Assembly: GCA_000472185.1 (NCBI GenBank)
Contig: AVDB01000001.1
Coordinates: 310,001 to 374,000, forward strand
From: Rhodobacteraceae bacterium HIMB11
Lineage (GTDB): Bacteria; Pseudomonadota; Alphaproteobacteria; Rhodobacterales; Rhodobacteraceae
Reading direction: 5' to 3'
Length of the DNA stretch: 64,000 bases
The notes under the pieces were generated by a model that worked only from the letters and a program-made list of their open reading frames with translations, was not told the origin of the DNA and did not search any database. The position numbers and the translations under genes are program-made. Below, one piece after another: positions 1-9,485 of this stretch (its first letter is position 1; each line of letters opens with the position of its first letter).

Positions 1-141
<141 letters not shown>

Positions 142-162
142 TCCATAGTAATTTATGCGATT

Positions 163-192
163 AAGCGCTCCAATTTTTGGGGCGCTTTTTTA
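163..192 (+). terminator. Rho-independent terminator after katG
   Basis: The arms GCGCTCC and GGGGCGC pair (one G-U) around an AT-rich loop, and the stem runs into six T. It lies 22 bases after the katG stop and separates katG from pstS. Confidence 0.85.
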
Positions 193-244
193 TTTCAGGC
201 ACGATATTGATCAATTTGCCCATAAACTCGCAGAGTTCATAAAA

Positions 245-262
245 CTGTTACAAAGCTGTCGC
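245..262 (+). promoter_or_regulatory. Pho box upstream of pstS
   Basis: Two direct 7-mers, CTGTTAC and CTGTCGC, are 11 bases apart with an AAAG spacer. This matches the known PhoB operator form (CTGTCAT-N4-CTGTCAT). It lies about 80 bases before the pstS start. A weaker half site may sit one turn upstream (AGTTCAT at 234-240). I infer induction of pstS by PhoB in phosphate starvation. Confidence 0.82.
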
Positions 263-345
263 AAAAGCATAACAAAGCATTCTTAAACCTCGAGGGGCAA
301 AGCGCAGGATGCGTTCCAAGGTGAAAGACCGTTTAGGAGAATAAT

Positions 346-1341
346 ATGTCTTTTGTAAAAGCTACAGTCGCAGCAATCGCAGTTGCAGCAGTATCAGCAA
401 CATCAGCGGCAGCACGTGATCAAGTTCATATCGCAGGTTCATCAACAGTACTTCCATATGCTTCAATCGTTGCAGAAGCATTTGGCGAGAACTTTGACTT
501 CCCAACACCAATCGTTGAAGGCGGTGGCTCTGGTGCAGGCCGCAAGCGTATGTGTGAAGGTGTTGGTCTAAATACAATCGATATCGCGAACTCATCATCA
601 TTGATGAAAGAAGAGCAATGGGCAACTTGTGAAGCGACTGTTGGCAAAGTAACCGAAGTTCGCATTGGTTATGACGGGATTACATTCTCAACACGTCTTG
701 AGAACACAGGTTTTGAAGATCTAACCCCTGAACAAATTTACCTTGCGCTATCAGATAAATCTGAAGCGGCCACATGGGCAGATGTTGATGCATCCCTGCC
801 TGCCTTGGCGATTAAGGCATTCATTCCTGGCACAAAGCATGGCACGCGCGAAGTATTTGAAACAAAAGTTATGTTGGCAGGATGTAAGGCCGTCGGAACC
901 TATGACGAAGTCTTTGCCGCAAATGGTGGCGACAAAAAAGCAGCTGAAAAAGAATGCTTCAAAGTGCGCACAGATGGCGCATCTGTGGACATCGACGGTG
1001 ATTACACAGAAACATTGGCGTCGCTGGATGCCAACCCAGAGGGGATCGGTGTCTTTGGCCTGTCATTCTTGTTGAACAACACAGACAAACTTTACGCGGC
1101 GAACATCAACGGTGTTGAACCATCAACAGAAACAATCGCATCTGGTGAATACCCTGTGTCGCGTCCATTGCAGTTCTACGTAAAGAACGCGCATGTTTCG
1201 CAGGTACCAGGCATGAAAGAGTATTTGGAATTCTTCGTTTCTGACGAAATTGCGGGTCCTGATGGCCCATTGGCCGAGTATGGCTTGGTATCAGACCCAG
1301 AGTTGGAAGCGACACAAGAAATGGTTGCTGAAATTAACTAA
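346..1341 (+). CDS. pstS: Phosphate ABC transporter, periplasmic phosphate-binding protein
   Basis: 331 residues with a clear Sec signal peptide (charged start, Ala/Val-rich core, cleavage probably near residues 22-24). The mature start reads QVHIAGSSTVLPYA, and GGGSGAG follows near residue 60; both are typical phosphate-contacting loops of PstS-type proteins. It captures phosphate in the periplasm and passes it to PstC/PstA. The ATG follows TAGGAGAATAAT, a good ribosome site. The promoter region carries a Pho box, and a strong hairpin follows the stop codon. It heads pstS-pstC-pstA. The family call is firm; the exact ligand is inferred from family and neighbours. Confidence 0.93.
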   Translation: MSFVKATVAAIAVAAVSATSAAARDQVHIAGSSTVLPYASIVAEAFGENFDFPTPIVEGGGSGAGRKRMCEGVGLNTIDIANSSSLMKEEQWATCEATVGKVTEVRIGYDGITFSTRLENTGFEDLTPEQIYLALSDKSEAATWADVDASLPALAIKAFIPGTKHGTREVFETKVMLAGCKAVGTYDEVFAANGGDKKAAEKECFKVRTDGASVDIDGDYTETLASLDANPEGIGVFGLSFLLNNTDKLYAANINGVEPSTETIASGEYPVSRPLQFYVKNAHVSQVPGMKEYLEFFVSDEIAGPDGPLAEYGLVSDPELEATQEMVAEIN

Positions 1342-1360
1342 ACGCGTGTAATACGCGGTG

Positions 1361-1393
1361 TGAGAAGCATGCAACAGCATGCTTCTCATTTTT
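1361..1393 (+). terminator. Hairpin between pstS and pstC (attenuator or mRNA end stabiliser)
   Basis: A perfect 12-base stem, TGAGAAGCATGC and GCATGCTTCTCA, with an AACA loop, followed by TTTTT. It has the form of an intrinsic terminator but sits between two genes that should be co-transcribed, so partial termination or protection of pstS mRNA is the likely role. It also rules out the upstream in-frame start at 1360 for pstC. Confidence 0.8.
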
Positions 1394-1416
1394 GTAATTA
1401 TGGGACGAGCAAAAAC

Positions 1417-2889
1417 ATGACGCTGGTGACTGTTCTTTACGCGATTTGTATCATCTCTGCAGTTGCGTTTTTTGCGTCACGCGCACGGGCATTATCGTCC
1501 GTTTCAGGCGATCAAAGAAAACTTCATTCATTGCCGCAGTATTACGGCACAAATGGGCTTTTGCTGTCCCTGATCCCTGCTCTGATTCTCTTACTGATTT
1601 GGACCTATCTTCAGTCGCTTTTTATTGAAAATCATGTGGCGGAGTTAATCCCATCTGCATTGATCACTGAAAACGCGAATATAAATTTGTTGATGAGCGA
1701 AGTGGAACGCCTGAGCGACGGCCTGAAAATGGTTGTTTCCACCGGTTTGATGTCCCTTGATGCATTATTGGCCACCACCAACGACCTGACAGTGATCGAG
1801 GCAGCGTTGAAGCAAGCTGATGTTTTCCTATCGGGCGACATTCGCCCTGAAATCATGTCTGCTGCGCAAACGCGCTATGTTCTTGAAACCGATGGCAATC
1901 AATACCGAAATTGGGTGGTTATCGTCGTTTCGATCATCGGTTTTGCAACCGCATTTTTACAGGCAAAGCAGGATTTCCGCGCGCGGAACCAAGTTGAACG
2001 TATCGTTTTGTTGATCCTTGCGTCCGCTGCGACACTGGCGATTTTCACAAGTGTTGGGATCGTTCTGTCAATGGTGTTTGAAGCATCACGTTTCTTTAGC
2101 ATGCATGAATGGACAGACTTCTTTTTCGGCTTAGTTTGGGCGCCGTCATTTAGTCATGGTAGCCAGTTGTCAATTCTGCCGCTCTTGTGGGGCACGCTCT
2201 ATATTTCGTTTGTGGCGCTTTTGGTCTCGGTGCCGATCGGTCTTTATGCGGCGATCTACTTGTCAGAATACGCTTCGAAACCCGTCCGCTCTGTTGCGAA
2301 ACCACTACTTGAAATCTTGGCGGGTATTCCCACAATTGTTTATGGATTGTTCGCGCTTACAACGTTCGGACCGTTTCTGCGCATGTTTTTCGGCGATGGC
2401 GGGTTTTTGGGCGTTGAGTGGATGTCCGATTCACGTTCTGTCATAACCGCAGGGGTCGTCATGGGAATGATGCTGATCCCGTTTGTATCCTCCCTATCAG
2501 ATGACATCATCAATGCGGTGCCTCAATCATTGCGGGATGGTTCATACGGGTTGGGTGCCACGCAATCCGAAACAATTCGCAGCGTAATTTTGCCAGCGGC
2601 CCTTCCTGGTATTATTGGTGCGATCCTGTTGGCAACATCGCGTGCCATTGGTGAAACAATGATCGTTGTGATGGGCGCAGGCGCGGTGGCAAAGTTTGCG
2701 GGCAATCCGCTTGAGGCGCTAACAACAATCACAACACGCATCGTTAGCCAATTGACGGGTGATTTGGAGTTCGACAGTCCAGAAACACTTGTGGCGTTTG
2801 CCTTGGGTCTAACCCTATTTGTTCTCACGCTGTGCTTGAATGTCCTTGCCCTATACATCGTTAGAAAATATCGGGAGCAATACGAATGA
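1417..2889 (+). CDS. pstC: Phosphate ABC transporter, permease subunit PstC (long form)
   Basis: 490 residues from the ATG at 1417, which follows GGGACGAG. An in-frame start at 1360 lies inside the hairpin and is unlikely. The N-terminal ~200 residues hold membrane segments and a soluble stretch, an extension common in alphaproteobacterial PstC; the usual PstC is about 300 residues. The C-terminal ~280 residues are the classic permease with the EAA-type loop near DGSYGLGATQSETIRSVILPAA and motifs LAGIPTIVYG and RAIGETM. With PstA it forms the inner-membrane channel for phosphate. The stop overlaps the pstA start (ATGA), so translation is probably coupled. Confidence 0.92.
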   Translation: MTLVTVLYAICIISAVAFFASRARALSSVSGDQRKLHSLPQYYGTNGLLLSLIPALILLLIWTYLQSLFIENHVAELIPSALITENANINLLMSEVERLSDGLKMVVSTGLMSLDALLATTNDLTVIEAALKQADVFLSGDIRPEIMSAAQTRYVLETDGNQYRNWVVIVVSIIGFATAFLQAKQDFRARNQVERIVLLILASAATLAIFTSVGIVLSMVFEASRFFSMHEWTDFFFGLVWAPSFSHGSQLSILPLLWGTLYISFVALLVSVPIGLYAAIYLSEYASKPVRSVAKPLLEILAGIPTIVYGLFALTTFGPFLRMFFGDGGFLGVEWMSDSRSVITAGVVMGMMLIPFVSSLSDDIINAVPQSLRDGSYGLGATQSETIRSVILPAALPGIIGAILLATSRAIGETMIVVMGAGAVAKFAGNPLEALTTITTRIVSQLTGDLEFDSPETLVAFALGLTLFVLTLCLNVLALYIVRKYREQYE

Positions 2890-4217
2890 TGAACGACGTC
2901 CCATCAAAACGCTCTCTCTACGACATTTCTGAGCGTACCAAAAAACGCAACGCTGCCGAGGGGCGCTTTCGCCTTTATGGAATTATTGCAATTGCCATTG
3001 GTTTGCTGATGTTGTTGGTGCTGGTCACCACAATTATTTACCGTGGAACAAGCGCGTTTCAACAGACGTTTATCACCTTGGAAGTCGAGCTTTTGGAAAA
3101 GAAGCTTGATAAAAAAGGCAATCGAAACATCGACGATATTAAAAAGGTTTCGACATTTGGATATACGCCCCTGCTGGCAACCGCGATGCAGAACGCCTTG
3201 AAGGAAAACGGGATTGAAACCGACCTTAAGAAAAAAGCGCTAGGCGGTATGATTTCAAAAAGTGCGGCTGCACAAATGCGCAAATATGTTTTGGCCGATC
3301 CGTCGGTCATTGGGACGACTGTGGAATTTCGCTTTCTAACGAATGGTTGGATCGACGGATATCTTAAGGGGCGCTATACGCGTGAAAGTGTCGAAAATAG
3401 TAAATTCGCAAGCGCTGCGCAGTTTGATCTGACTGACAAACTGGTTGAAATTGGGGTTATTGAAAAGAAATTTAATCTTGATTTTATTTTGGGCGCGGAC
3501 TCCTCAGATCAGCGGCCAGAGGCAGCAGGCATTGGTGTGGCGATGGTAGGGTCGCTTTACCTTATGTTGGTTGTGCTGTTCCTATCACTGCCGTTGGGTG
3601 TTGCCGCGTCCATCTATCTTGAGGAATTTGCAAAGCAAAATATTGTGACGGATATCATCGAAATCACAATTTCAAACCTTGCAGCAGTTCCATCAATTGT
3701 ATTCGGCATTCTGGGATTGGCGGTCTTTATCAATTATGTCGAATTGCCCCAATCAACACCGATTGTTGGTGGTTTGGTCCTGACCCTTATGACAATACCG
3801 ACAATCATCATTTCAACGCGTGCGTCATTAAAATCTGTACCCCCCAGCATTCGCAGTGCGGCACTCGGTTTGGGCGCATCCAAAATGCAAACGGTGTTTC
3901 ACCACGTCCTTCCGTTGGCAGCACCGGGCATTTTGACGGGTACAATTATTGGCATGGCGCAGGCACTTGGCGAAAGTGCACCATTGTTGTTGATTGGGAT
4001 GATCGGATACATCGCAACCAACATGCCGGGATCCGTGGCCGAGGGTCTGTTTTCACCGAATTCGGCGATGCCAGCACAAATTTACGAATGGGCCAAACGT
4101 GCCGACCCTGCATTTATCGAACGGGCATGGGGCGGTATTATCATCCTACTGATTTTCTTGTTAACGATGAATACCTTAGCTGTGATTTTACGCCGCCGGT
4201 TTGAGCGTCGTTGGTAA
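2886..4217 (+). CDS. pstA: Phosphate ABC transporter, permease subunit PstA (DUF3333 form)
   Basis: 443 residues. The first ~200 contain one membrane segment and a charged periplasmic region of the DUF3333 type found on alphaproteobacterial PstA. The rest is the permease core with NLAAVPSIVFGILGLAVF and the EAA loop near RSAALGLGASKMQTVFHHVLP. The start overlaps the pstC stop by four bases. In related bacteria pstB, phoU and phoB usually follow; here the next gene is on the other strand with only five bases between, so the set ends at pstA. The ATPase must be encoded elsewhere if this transporter works. Confidence 0.92.
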   Translation: MMNDVPSKRSLYDISERTKKRNAAEGRFRLYGIIAIAIGLLMLLVLVTTIIYRGTSAFQQTFITLEVELLEKKLDKKGNRNIDDIKKVSTFGYTPLLATAMQNALKENGIETDLKKKALGGMISKSAAAQMRKYVLADPSVIGTTVEFRFLTNGWIDGYLKGRYTRESVENSKFASAAQFDLTDKLVEIGVIEKKFNLDFILGADSSDQRPEAAGIGVAMVGSLYLMLVVLFLSLPLGVAASIYLEEFAKQNIVTDIIEITISNLAAVPSIVFGILGLAVFINYVELPQSTPIVGGLVLTLMTIPTIIISTRASLKSVPPSIRSAALGLGASKMQTVFHHVLPLAAPGILTGTIIGMAQALGESAPLLLIGMIGYIATNMPGSVAEGLFSPNSAMPAQIYEWAKRADPAFIERAWGGIIILLIFLLTMNTLAVILRRRFERRW

Positions 4218-4222
4218 TCGCG

Positions 4223-5242
4223 TTAACTTTGGATTCCATTTAGGAAACGCGTCAGGTTGATCCCCAAACTGTCGCTGATATAGCCCCCCTCTTGCACCAT
4301 GAGGCAAGGCAGGCCAGCGCGAGCAATGCGCGCGCCGATGCGTTCAAAGCCGTCTTGGGTAATGGCCAATCCTTCAAATGGATCATCGATTGATGCATCT
4401 AGGCCAAGTGCCACAACGATGACATCACTTCCAAAATTACGTGCGCGCGCAAGGCCAATATCAAGCGCATTCAGAAAATCATCGTCGCCCGTTCCCCGTG
4501 CAAGCGGCAGGTTTAGATTGTACCCCAAACCCTGACCTTCACCCTTTTCCTGTTCGTAGCCCCAGAAAAATGGGTAAAACCGTTCGGGATCGGCGTGTAA
4601 CGATACGGTCAACACGTCGTCGCGGCGGTAAAAAATACCCTGTGTTCCATTTCCATGATGCACATCGACATCCAGTATTGTTGGGCGCATTCCGTTCGCC
4701 AATAAATACTCTGCAGCGATTGCCGAATTGTTCAAAAAACAAAATCCACCTGCCTGATCAGCATAGGCGTGATGCCCGGGGGGACGGGATAAGGCGTAGG
4801 CATTTTGGCCACCCTTGGCGATGAAATCAGCGCCGTTAAGGGCACTTTGCGCGGACCAATAGGCAGACTTCCATGTGTGCTCCGCGATAGGACACGCCGT
4901 ATCCGCCTGATGATATCCCGCCTGACCGACTGCGGAACGGGGATAGCCATCTTCGCGTGCTCTGGGATGGATATTTGGAACCACCTCTTCGCCGCCACCG
5001 GGAATGCGCGTCCAGCGTTCGTGTATATTTTCCAAAAAGGTCAAATATTGGGGCGAATGGATTTTCGCGATATGACTTATCCCCATGTCTGTTGGTTCGG
5101 CAAACACACATCCAGCATCTCTAGCGCCTGCGCTTAGTATCTCAACACGCTTGGGCTGTTCGGGGTTTGGTGCAATTGCACCCGAACGCATAAAATATTT
5201 TGGATCATGCTCTATTTGACGGGAATCAAGAAACGCTTTCAT
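4223..5242 (-). CDS. Histone deacetylase-fold amidohydrolase, acetylpolyamine amidohydrolase-like
   Basis: 339 residues from the ATG at 5242, which follows GGAG at five bases; a GTG two codons earlier would leave too little space. The N-terminus (EHDPKYFMRSG) resembles acetylpolyamine amidohydrolases rather than AcuC. Catalytic features are the His pair in RPPGHHA, the zinc ligands in DVDVHHGNG and in GLDASIDDPF, and a Tyr in QEGGYIS. The family removes acetyl groups from acetylated amines such as acetylputrescine, using zinc. It is a single gene convergent with pstA, so context does not fix the substrate. Confidence 0.85.
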   Translation of the reverse strand: MKAFLDSRQIEHDPKYFMRSGAIAPNPEQPKRVEILSAGARDAGCVFAEPTDMGISHIAKIHSPQYLTFLENIHERWTRIPGGGEEVVPNIHPRAREDGYPRSAVGQAGYHQADTACPIAEHTWKSAYWSAQSALNGADFIAKGGQNAYALSRPPGHHAYADQAGGFCFLNNSAIAAEYLLANGMRPTILDVDVHHGNGTQGIFYRRDDVLTVSLHADPERFYPFFWGYEQEKGEGQGLGYNLNLPLARGTGDDDFLNALDIGLARARNFGSDVIVVALGLDASIDDPFEGLAITQDGFERIGARIARAGLPCLMVQEGGYISDSLGINLTRFLNGIQS

Positions 5243-5418
5243 ATCCACTCCGTTTTAGGTGAACGCTATCCTTGAGTTCGATTTCGGGTCAAGGGATAGG
5301 TTCGCAGCATTATCAGACCAAAAACGCTTCGCCGATGCAAAATTTATGAATTAGAAATTGAAGTCCACTGAATTTGTGCGATCTTAATCATGAATCCACA
5401 AAGGAATTGGGTGATATT

Positions 5419-6567
5419 ATGCAAGGTTTTTTATCCGCTTCAGATTGCGATTTGGATGCATTCAAAGCGCTTTGTTCACAAAATTTAGACCCCAAAGATG
5501 TACCACATTCCGCGGTGATTAACGCCAATGTGCCAATTTACGATTGCGCCGCGCTTGCCGAAAACATCGATTCCGACGAAGGACGGCGGAAAATCATGGC
5601 GGAATGGTCCAAGGTTTTGATGGATCTATCGGGTGTTATTGTTTTGCGCGGTGCTTATAAAAATACGGATGCAATCGATGCAGCGAGCGACGTTTTCCAT
5701 CGTATCATTGCTGACGAAATAGAAACTGCAAAATCCGGTGCAGATCACTTTGCGGCATCTGGTGCGAATGATCGTATTTGGAATTCACTGCAAAAGCTTT
5801 GTTTGAATGCGCCTGACGTGCATGTGAATTATTTTGCGAACCCATTTGTGGATGCCGCGTGCGAAGCTTGGCTTGGTCCGCATTATCAGATGACTGCGCA
5901 GGTGAATTTGGTCCGGCCCGGTGGTCAGGCACAAACGGCGCATCGGGACTATCACCTAGGGTTTCAAAGCGTTGATAAATCCGTGCAATTTCCAGGTCAT
6001 GTCCATCAATTATCCCCAGTTTTGACGTTACAGGGGGGAATTGCACATTGCGACATGCCGATTGAAAGCGGCCCAACCAAATTATTGCCGTTTTCACAGA
6101 AATATCTGCACGGATACCTTGCGTACCACCAAGAGGACTTCAAAGAGTATTTTGAGCAAAGCTACGTGCAACTCGAACTGAATAAAGGCGATGTCATTTT
6201 CTTTAGCCCGGCTATTTTTCACGCTGCGGGCGAAAATAAGAGCGCGGATATCCAGCGCATGGTCAATTTACTTCAAGTATCCTCTGCATTTGGTCGCGCG
6301 ATGGAAAGCATTGACCGTGACGCGATGTGCCGCGCGGTTTTCAAATCATTGAAAGACGCGCAATTGACACCTGCGCAACAGCATGCCGCAATTGCAGCCA
6401 CCGCCGAAGGCTATTCGTTTCCAACCAATCTAGACAGTGACCCACCCATCGGTGGTCTGGCGCCAAAAACACAGGCGCAAATTTTGACGGAAGCAGTTGA
6501 TCAAGGCATGGTAAATTCGGAATTTGAAAATCTGCTTGATGCCCTAAATCACCGCCGTGACCCGTGA
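5419..6567 (+). CDS. Phytanoyl-CoA dioxygenase (PhyH) family protein
   Basis: 382 residues from the ATG at 5419, preceded by AAGGAATTGGG. An earlier in-frame ATG at 5374 lacks a ribosome site. The Fe(II) triad is visible: H175-x-D177 in QTAHRDYHL and a distal His in IFHAAGEN; an Arg for 2-oxoglutarate probably follows. The family hydroxylates small molecules with iron, oxygen and 2-oxoglutarate. It lies 96 bases upstream of an IolE-like/Gfo-Idh/aldolase/isomerase run on the same strand and may start that pathway by oxidising the substrate; this is inference. The substrate is unknown. Confidence 0.8.
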   Translation: MQGFLSASDCDLDAFKALCSQNLDPKDVPHSAVINANVPIYDCAALAENIDSDEGRRKIMAEWSKVLMDLSGVIVLRGAYKNTDAIDAASDVFHRIIADEIETAKSGADHFAASGANDRIWNSLQKLCLNAPDVHVNYFANPFVDAACEAWLGPHYQMTAQVNLVRPGGQAQTAHRDYHLGFQSVDKSVQFPGHVHQLSPVLTLQGGIAHCDMPIESGPTKLLPFSQKYLHGYLAYHQEDFKEYFEQSYVQLELNKGDVIFFSPAIFHAAGENKSADIQRMVNLLQVSSAFGRAMESIDRDAMCRAVFKSLKDAQLTPAQQHAAIAATAEGYSFPTNLDSDPPIGGLAPKTQAQILTEAVDQGMVNSEFENLLDALNHRRDP

Positions 6568-6663
6568 TGAATTCTGCAATGAAATTTCAGTAGAAATTTG
6601 GCCACATCTGACGTTATCAATGCACAGCAACAGCGTTTCGCGCTACTTACTAAGGATCACCGC

Positions 6664-7569
6664 ATGACAGTTAAAATTGGAATATCTCCAATTGCTTGGC
6701 AAAATGATGATTTGCCTGATTTGACCAAAGATTACACAATGGAGCAGGCCCTAAAAGAGTCGCGTGAAATTGGATATACGGGGGTCGAACGCGGGCAGCG
6801 TATGCCGCATGATACCGACGGTCTTCGTTCCTTTTTGGAAAAATATGACATAGGCCTGTGCGGCGGCTGGTGCAGCGGTAACCTGCTGAACAACACCGCG
6901 TCTGAAGAATGCGACGCCGTTCAGCAACAGGTTGATCAATTTATCGCGCTGGATGCACCCTGTATCGTCTTTGCCGAATGTTCAAACACGGTGCAGGGCA
7001 TGATTGACGTTCCTGTCAATGACCGTCCGCAATTAATGCGAGATGAAATAAAGGTCTACGCCGAAAAATTGACCGAGGTTGCGAAATGGATGCAAGATCG
7101 CGGCATGCCGATGGCTTATCACCACCACATGGGATCCATGATCGAAAGCGAGGATGACGTAAATTGGTTGATGGAATTTTCTGGTGCCGAGGTAAATCTG
7201 TGTTTTGATACGGGCCATTTGCTATTCGGTGGCGGTGATATTGCCCGTACAATGGATCGGTGGATGGACCGCATACATCATGTGCATTTCAAGGATATCC
7301 GTCCCGAAATCGTCAAAGATGTTCGTGAAAATAACCGTAGTTTCCTTGATGCCGTGATCGCGGGCGCATTCACTGTACCAGGTGATGGATGCATCGATTT
7401 CTTATCCGTTGCGAAAAAACTTAAGGCAGCAGATTACAACGGTTGGATTGTTGTTGAGGCGGAACAAGATCCAGCAAAGGCGCCACCATACGAATATTCA
7501 CAAAAAGGCTATCAAAACATCTTAGATGTTTGTGCAACAGCAGGGTTAGAGATCAAACATGAAACGTGA
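6664..7569 (+). CDS. Sugar phosphate isomerase/epimerase fold, myo-inosose-2 dehydratase-like
   Basis: 301 residues from the ATG at 6664 (AAGGATCACCGC before it). The N-terminus IGISPIAWQNDDLPDL and the later AYHHHMGSMIES, CFDTGHLLFGGG, HVHFKDIRPE and VPGDGCIDF closely follow IolE, the enzyme that dehydrates scyllo-inosose in inositol catabolism. It is a TIM barrel with metal ligands in those His/Glu/Asp motifs. No iolB, iolC or iolD is nearby, so the true substrate may be another inosose-like or keto-sugar compound. It overlaps the next gene by 11 bases. Confidence 0.78.
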   Translation: MTVKIGISPIAWQNDDLPDLTKDYTMEQALKESREIGYTGVERGQRMPHDTDGLRSFLEKYDIGLCGGWCSGNLLNNTASEECDAVQQQVDQFIALDAPCIVFAECSNTVQGMIDVPVNDRPQLMRDEIKVYAEKLTEVAKWMQDRGMPMAYHHHMGSMIESEDDVNWLMEFSGAEVNLCFDTGHLLFGGGDIARTMDRWMDRIHHVHFKDIRPEIVKDVRENNRSFLDAVIAGAFTVPGDGCIDFLSVAKKLKAADYNGWIVVEAEQDPAKAPPYEYSQKGYQNILDVCATAGLEIKHET

Positions 7570-8731
7570 AATTCACATTGCGGGGCAACCCGAAAATAAA
7601 ATCGGACTGGAAAAATTGCGCGTTGGCGTTTTGGGCATGGGTTTCATGGGCGGAACACATACGCAGGCCTGGCAGCGTGGCAAGGCAACATTCAATTGGC
7701 CAATTGATGTCGAATTGGTAGCCCTGTTTGACACGGACGAAGACACGCGTGATCTGCATGCAAACCGTTTTGATTTTCAACGGGTCACAGGTGATTGGCG
7801 CGAAGTCTGCGAAGCAGATGATATTGATGTTGTAAGCATTTGTACGCCGAATTTTACCCACTGGGAAATGGCCGAGGCGGCTGCGAAATCTGGCAAACAC
7901 ATTTGGTGCGAAAAACCAATGGCGACATCGATGGCGGATGCACGGGCAATGGTGTCAGTGGCGCAGGAACATGGTGTAAAAACCATGCTTGGGTATAACT
8001 ACATGAAAAGCCCAAGCCTTTTGGCGATCAAAGACCTGATTGCATCGGGCCATATTGGTGAAATCACCCACTTTAACGGTATCTATTTAGAAGATTTCAT
8101 GTGCGATCCAAATGTTCCGCATTCTTGGCGTTTGACCAAAAAGGGTGGTGGCAAGGGCGCGCTGGGTGATATGGGCAGCCACTTGATCAGCATGGCAATC
8201 TGGCTATGTGGTCCGTTCAAAGAGGTGGTCAGTCGATTGCAAACCATTCACACCGAACGCCCCGATGCATCCACGGGTGAAATGCGTCAGGTTGAAACGG
8301 ATGATCAGTTTTCCGCACTTGGCACATTTGAAAGCGGCGCTTTGTTCACGATGCATACATCATGGTTGGGGCAGGGTCACAAAATGAACCTTGGCTTTGA
8401 AATCACAGGAACCAAGGGTGCGATTAAATTTGATCAGGAACGAATGGGCGAATTCCAACTGTTCGAAATGGACGGCAATTCCGAAATGTCCACCAACGGT
8501 TATAAAACAGTTTTGATCGGACCATATCACCCATTCTTTGGTAATTTCTGTCCAGCACCTGGGCATCATGTTGGTTTCAATGAAATGAAAATCATCGAAG
8601 TTGGTGCATTTGTTAAAGCAATCCTTGAAGACGATCATGCCTATCCAAACTTTAAGGATGGCCTGCTGTTTGAAACAGCGATCCAAGCCATCCAAGATTC
8701 AAGCGATGAGGGGCGTTGGATAACGCTTTAG
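7559..8731 (+). CDS. Gfo/Idh/MocA family NAD(P)-dependent oxidoreductase
   Basis: 390 residues. The Rossmann motif is VGVLGMGFMGGTH near residue 23, and the conserved CEKPMATS near residue 117 supplies the Lys of the EKP motif. The C-terminal half is the alpha/beta substrate domain. The family oxidises sugars, inositols or sugar acids at a hydroxyl group. The start overlaps the IolE-like gene by 11 bases, and the aldolase follows after four bases, so the three are one operon. A dehydrogenase feeding a keto product to the IolE-like dehydratase would fit, by inference. Confidence 0.85.
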   Translation: MKREIHIAGQPENKIGLEKLRVGVLGMGFMGGTHTQAWQRGKATFNWPIDVELVALFDTDEDTRDLHANRFDFQRVTGDWREVCEADDIDVVSICTPNFTHWEMAEAAAKSGKHIWCEKPMATSMADARAMVSVAQEHGVKTMLGYNYMKSPSLLAIKDLIASGHIGEITHFNGIYLEDFMCDPNVPHSWRLTKKGGGKGALGDMGSHLISMAIWLCGPFKEVVSRLQTIHTERPDASTGEMRQVETDDQFSALGTFESGALFTMHTSWLGQGHKMNLGFEITGTKGAIKFDQERMGEFQLFEMDGNSEMSTNGYKTVLIGPYHPFFGNFCPAPGHHVGFNEMKIIEVGAFVKAILEDDHAYPNFKDGLLFETAIQAIQDSSDEGRWITL

Positions 8732-8735
8732 TGGT

Positions 8736-9485
8736 ATGTCGAGACCTGAGAACATTACAGATGAAGAATGGCAGGTGCGCTGCGATTTGGCGGCGTGCTA
8801 TCGCCTGTTTGTCAAATTTGGGTGGACTGATTTAATCTTTACCCACCTAAGTGCGCGGGTACCTGGGACAACAGACCAATATTTGATCAATCCCTACGGC
8901 CTGTTGTTTGACGAAATCACAGCGTCTAACCTGATTACGGTGGATTTCGACGGAAACGTTGTTCAGGGGGATTACCCGTACAATCAGGCGGGTCATGCCA
9001 TTCACACCGCAGTTTTGAGTGCGCGGCCAGAGGTGAACGTCGCACTCCACAGCCACACGCGGGCAGGTGCGGCGGTATCTGCGATGGGCGAGGGGTTGTT
9101 GCCACTGTCGCAGCACGCCATGGAAATTTTGGGTCTAACGTGTTATCATCCCTACGCTTATGCGCCTGACAGCGAAGAAGAATGTCGCAGGTTGGCGCGT
9201 GATCTGGATGATAAATGGCTTATGATCATGCACAATCACGGTTTGCTTGCCGCAGGGCGCACCGTGGCCGAGGCATTCTATTATCTTTACATCCTAGAGG
9301 CCGCCTGCAAAATCCAAGTGGATGTTTTAAGCGCCTCATCAAAGCCAATACTTCCAGATCAGGATGCAATTGAGTCACTCACCAAATACACCGCTGTACC
9401 TGATGAAGGTCCGCATGAGTATGTAAACGTTACTTGGGATGCGATGATCCGAAGTTTGGAGCGTTTGGGCGTTAAATGGGTGTAA
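8736..9485 (+). CDS. Class II aldolase/adducin family protein
   Basis: 249 residues. The family's metal-binding His residues appear in HSHTRAGAAV and MHNHGLLAAGRTV, and the substrate loop NPYGLLFDEI is present. Members cleave sugar phosphates (fuculose, ribulose) or act as epimerases or decarboxylases; many in this subgroup have no assigned reaction. It lies four bases after the Gfo/Idh gene and overlaps the isomerase gene by ten bases. Within the operon it is the likely carbon-carbon cleaving step. Confidence 0.82.
   Translation: MSRPENITDEEWQVRCDLAACYRLFVKFGWTDLIFTHLSARVPGTTDQYLINPYGLLFDEITASNLITVDFDGNVVQGDYPYNQAGHAIHTAVLSARPEVNVALHSHTRAGAAVSAMGEGLLPLSQHAMEILGLTCYHPYAYAPDSEEECRRLARDLDDKWLMIMHNHGLLAAGRTVAEAFYYLYILEAACKIQVDVLSASSKPILPDQDAIESLTKYTAVPDEGPHEYVNVTWDAMIRSLERLGVKWV

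Noticed and set aside
1360-1416. N-terminal extension of PstC from 1360
   Set aside because: It runs through a perfect terminator-like hairpin and has no ribosome site; the ATG at 1417 has one.
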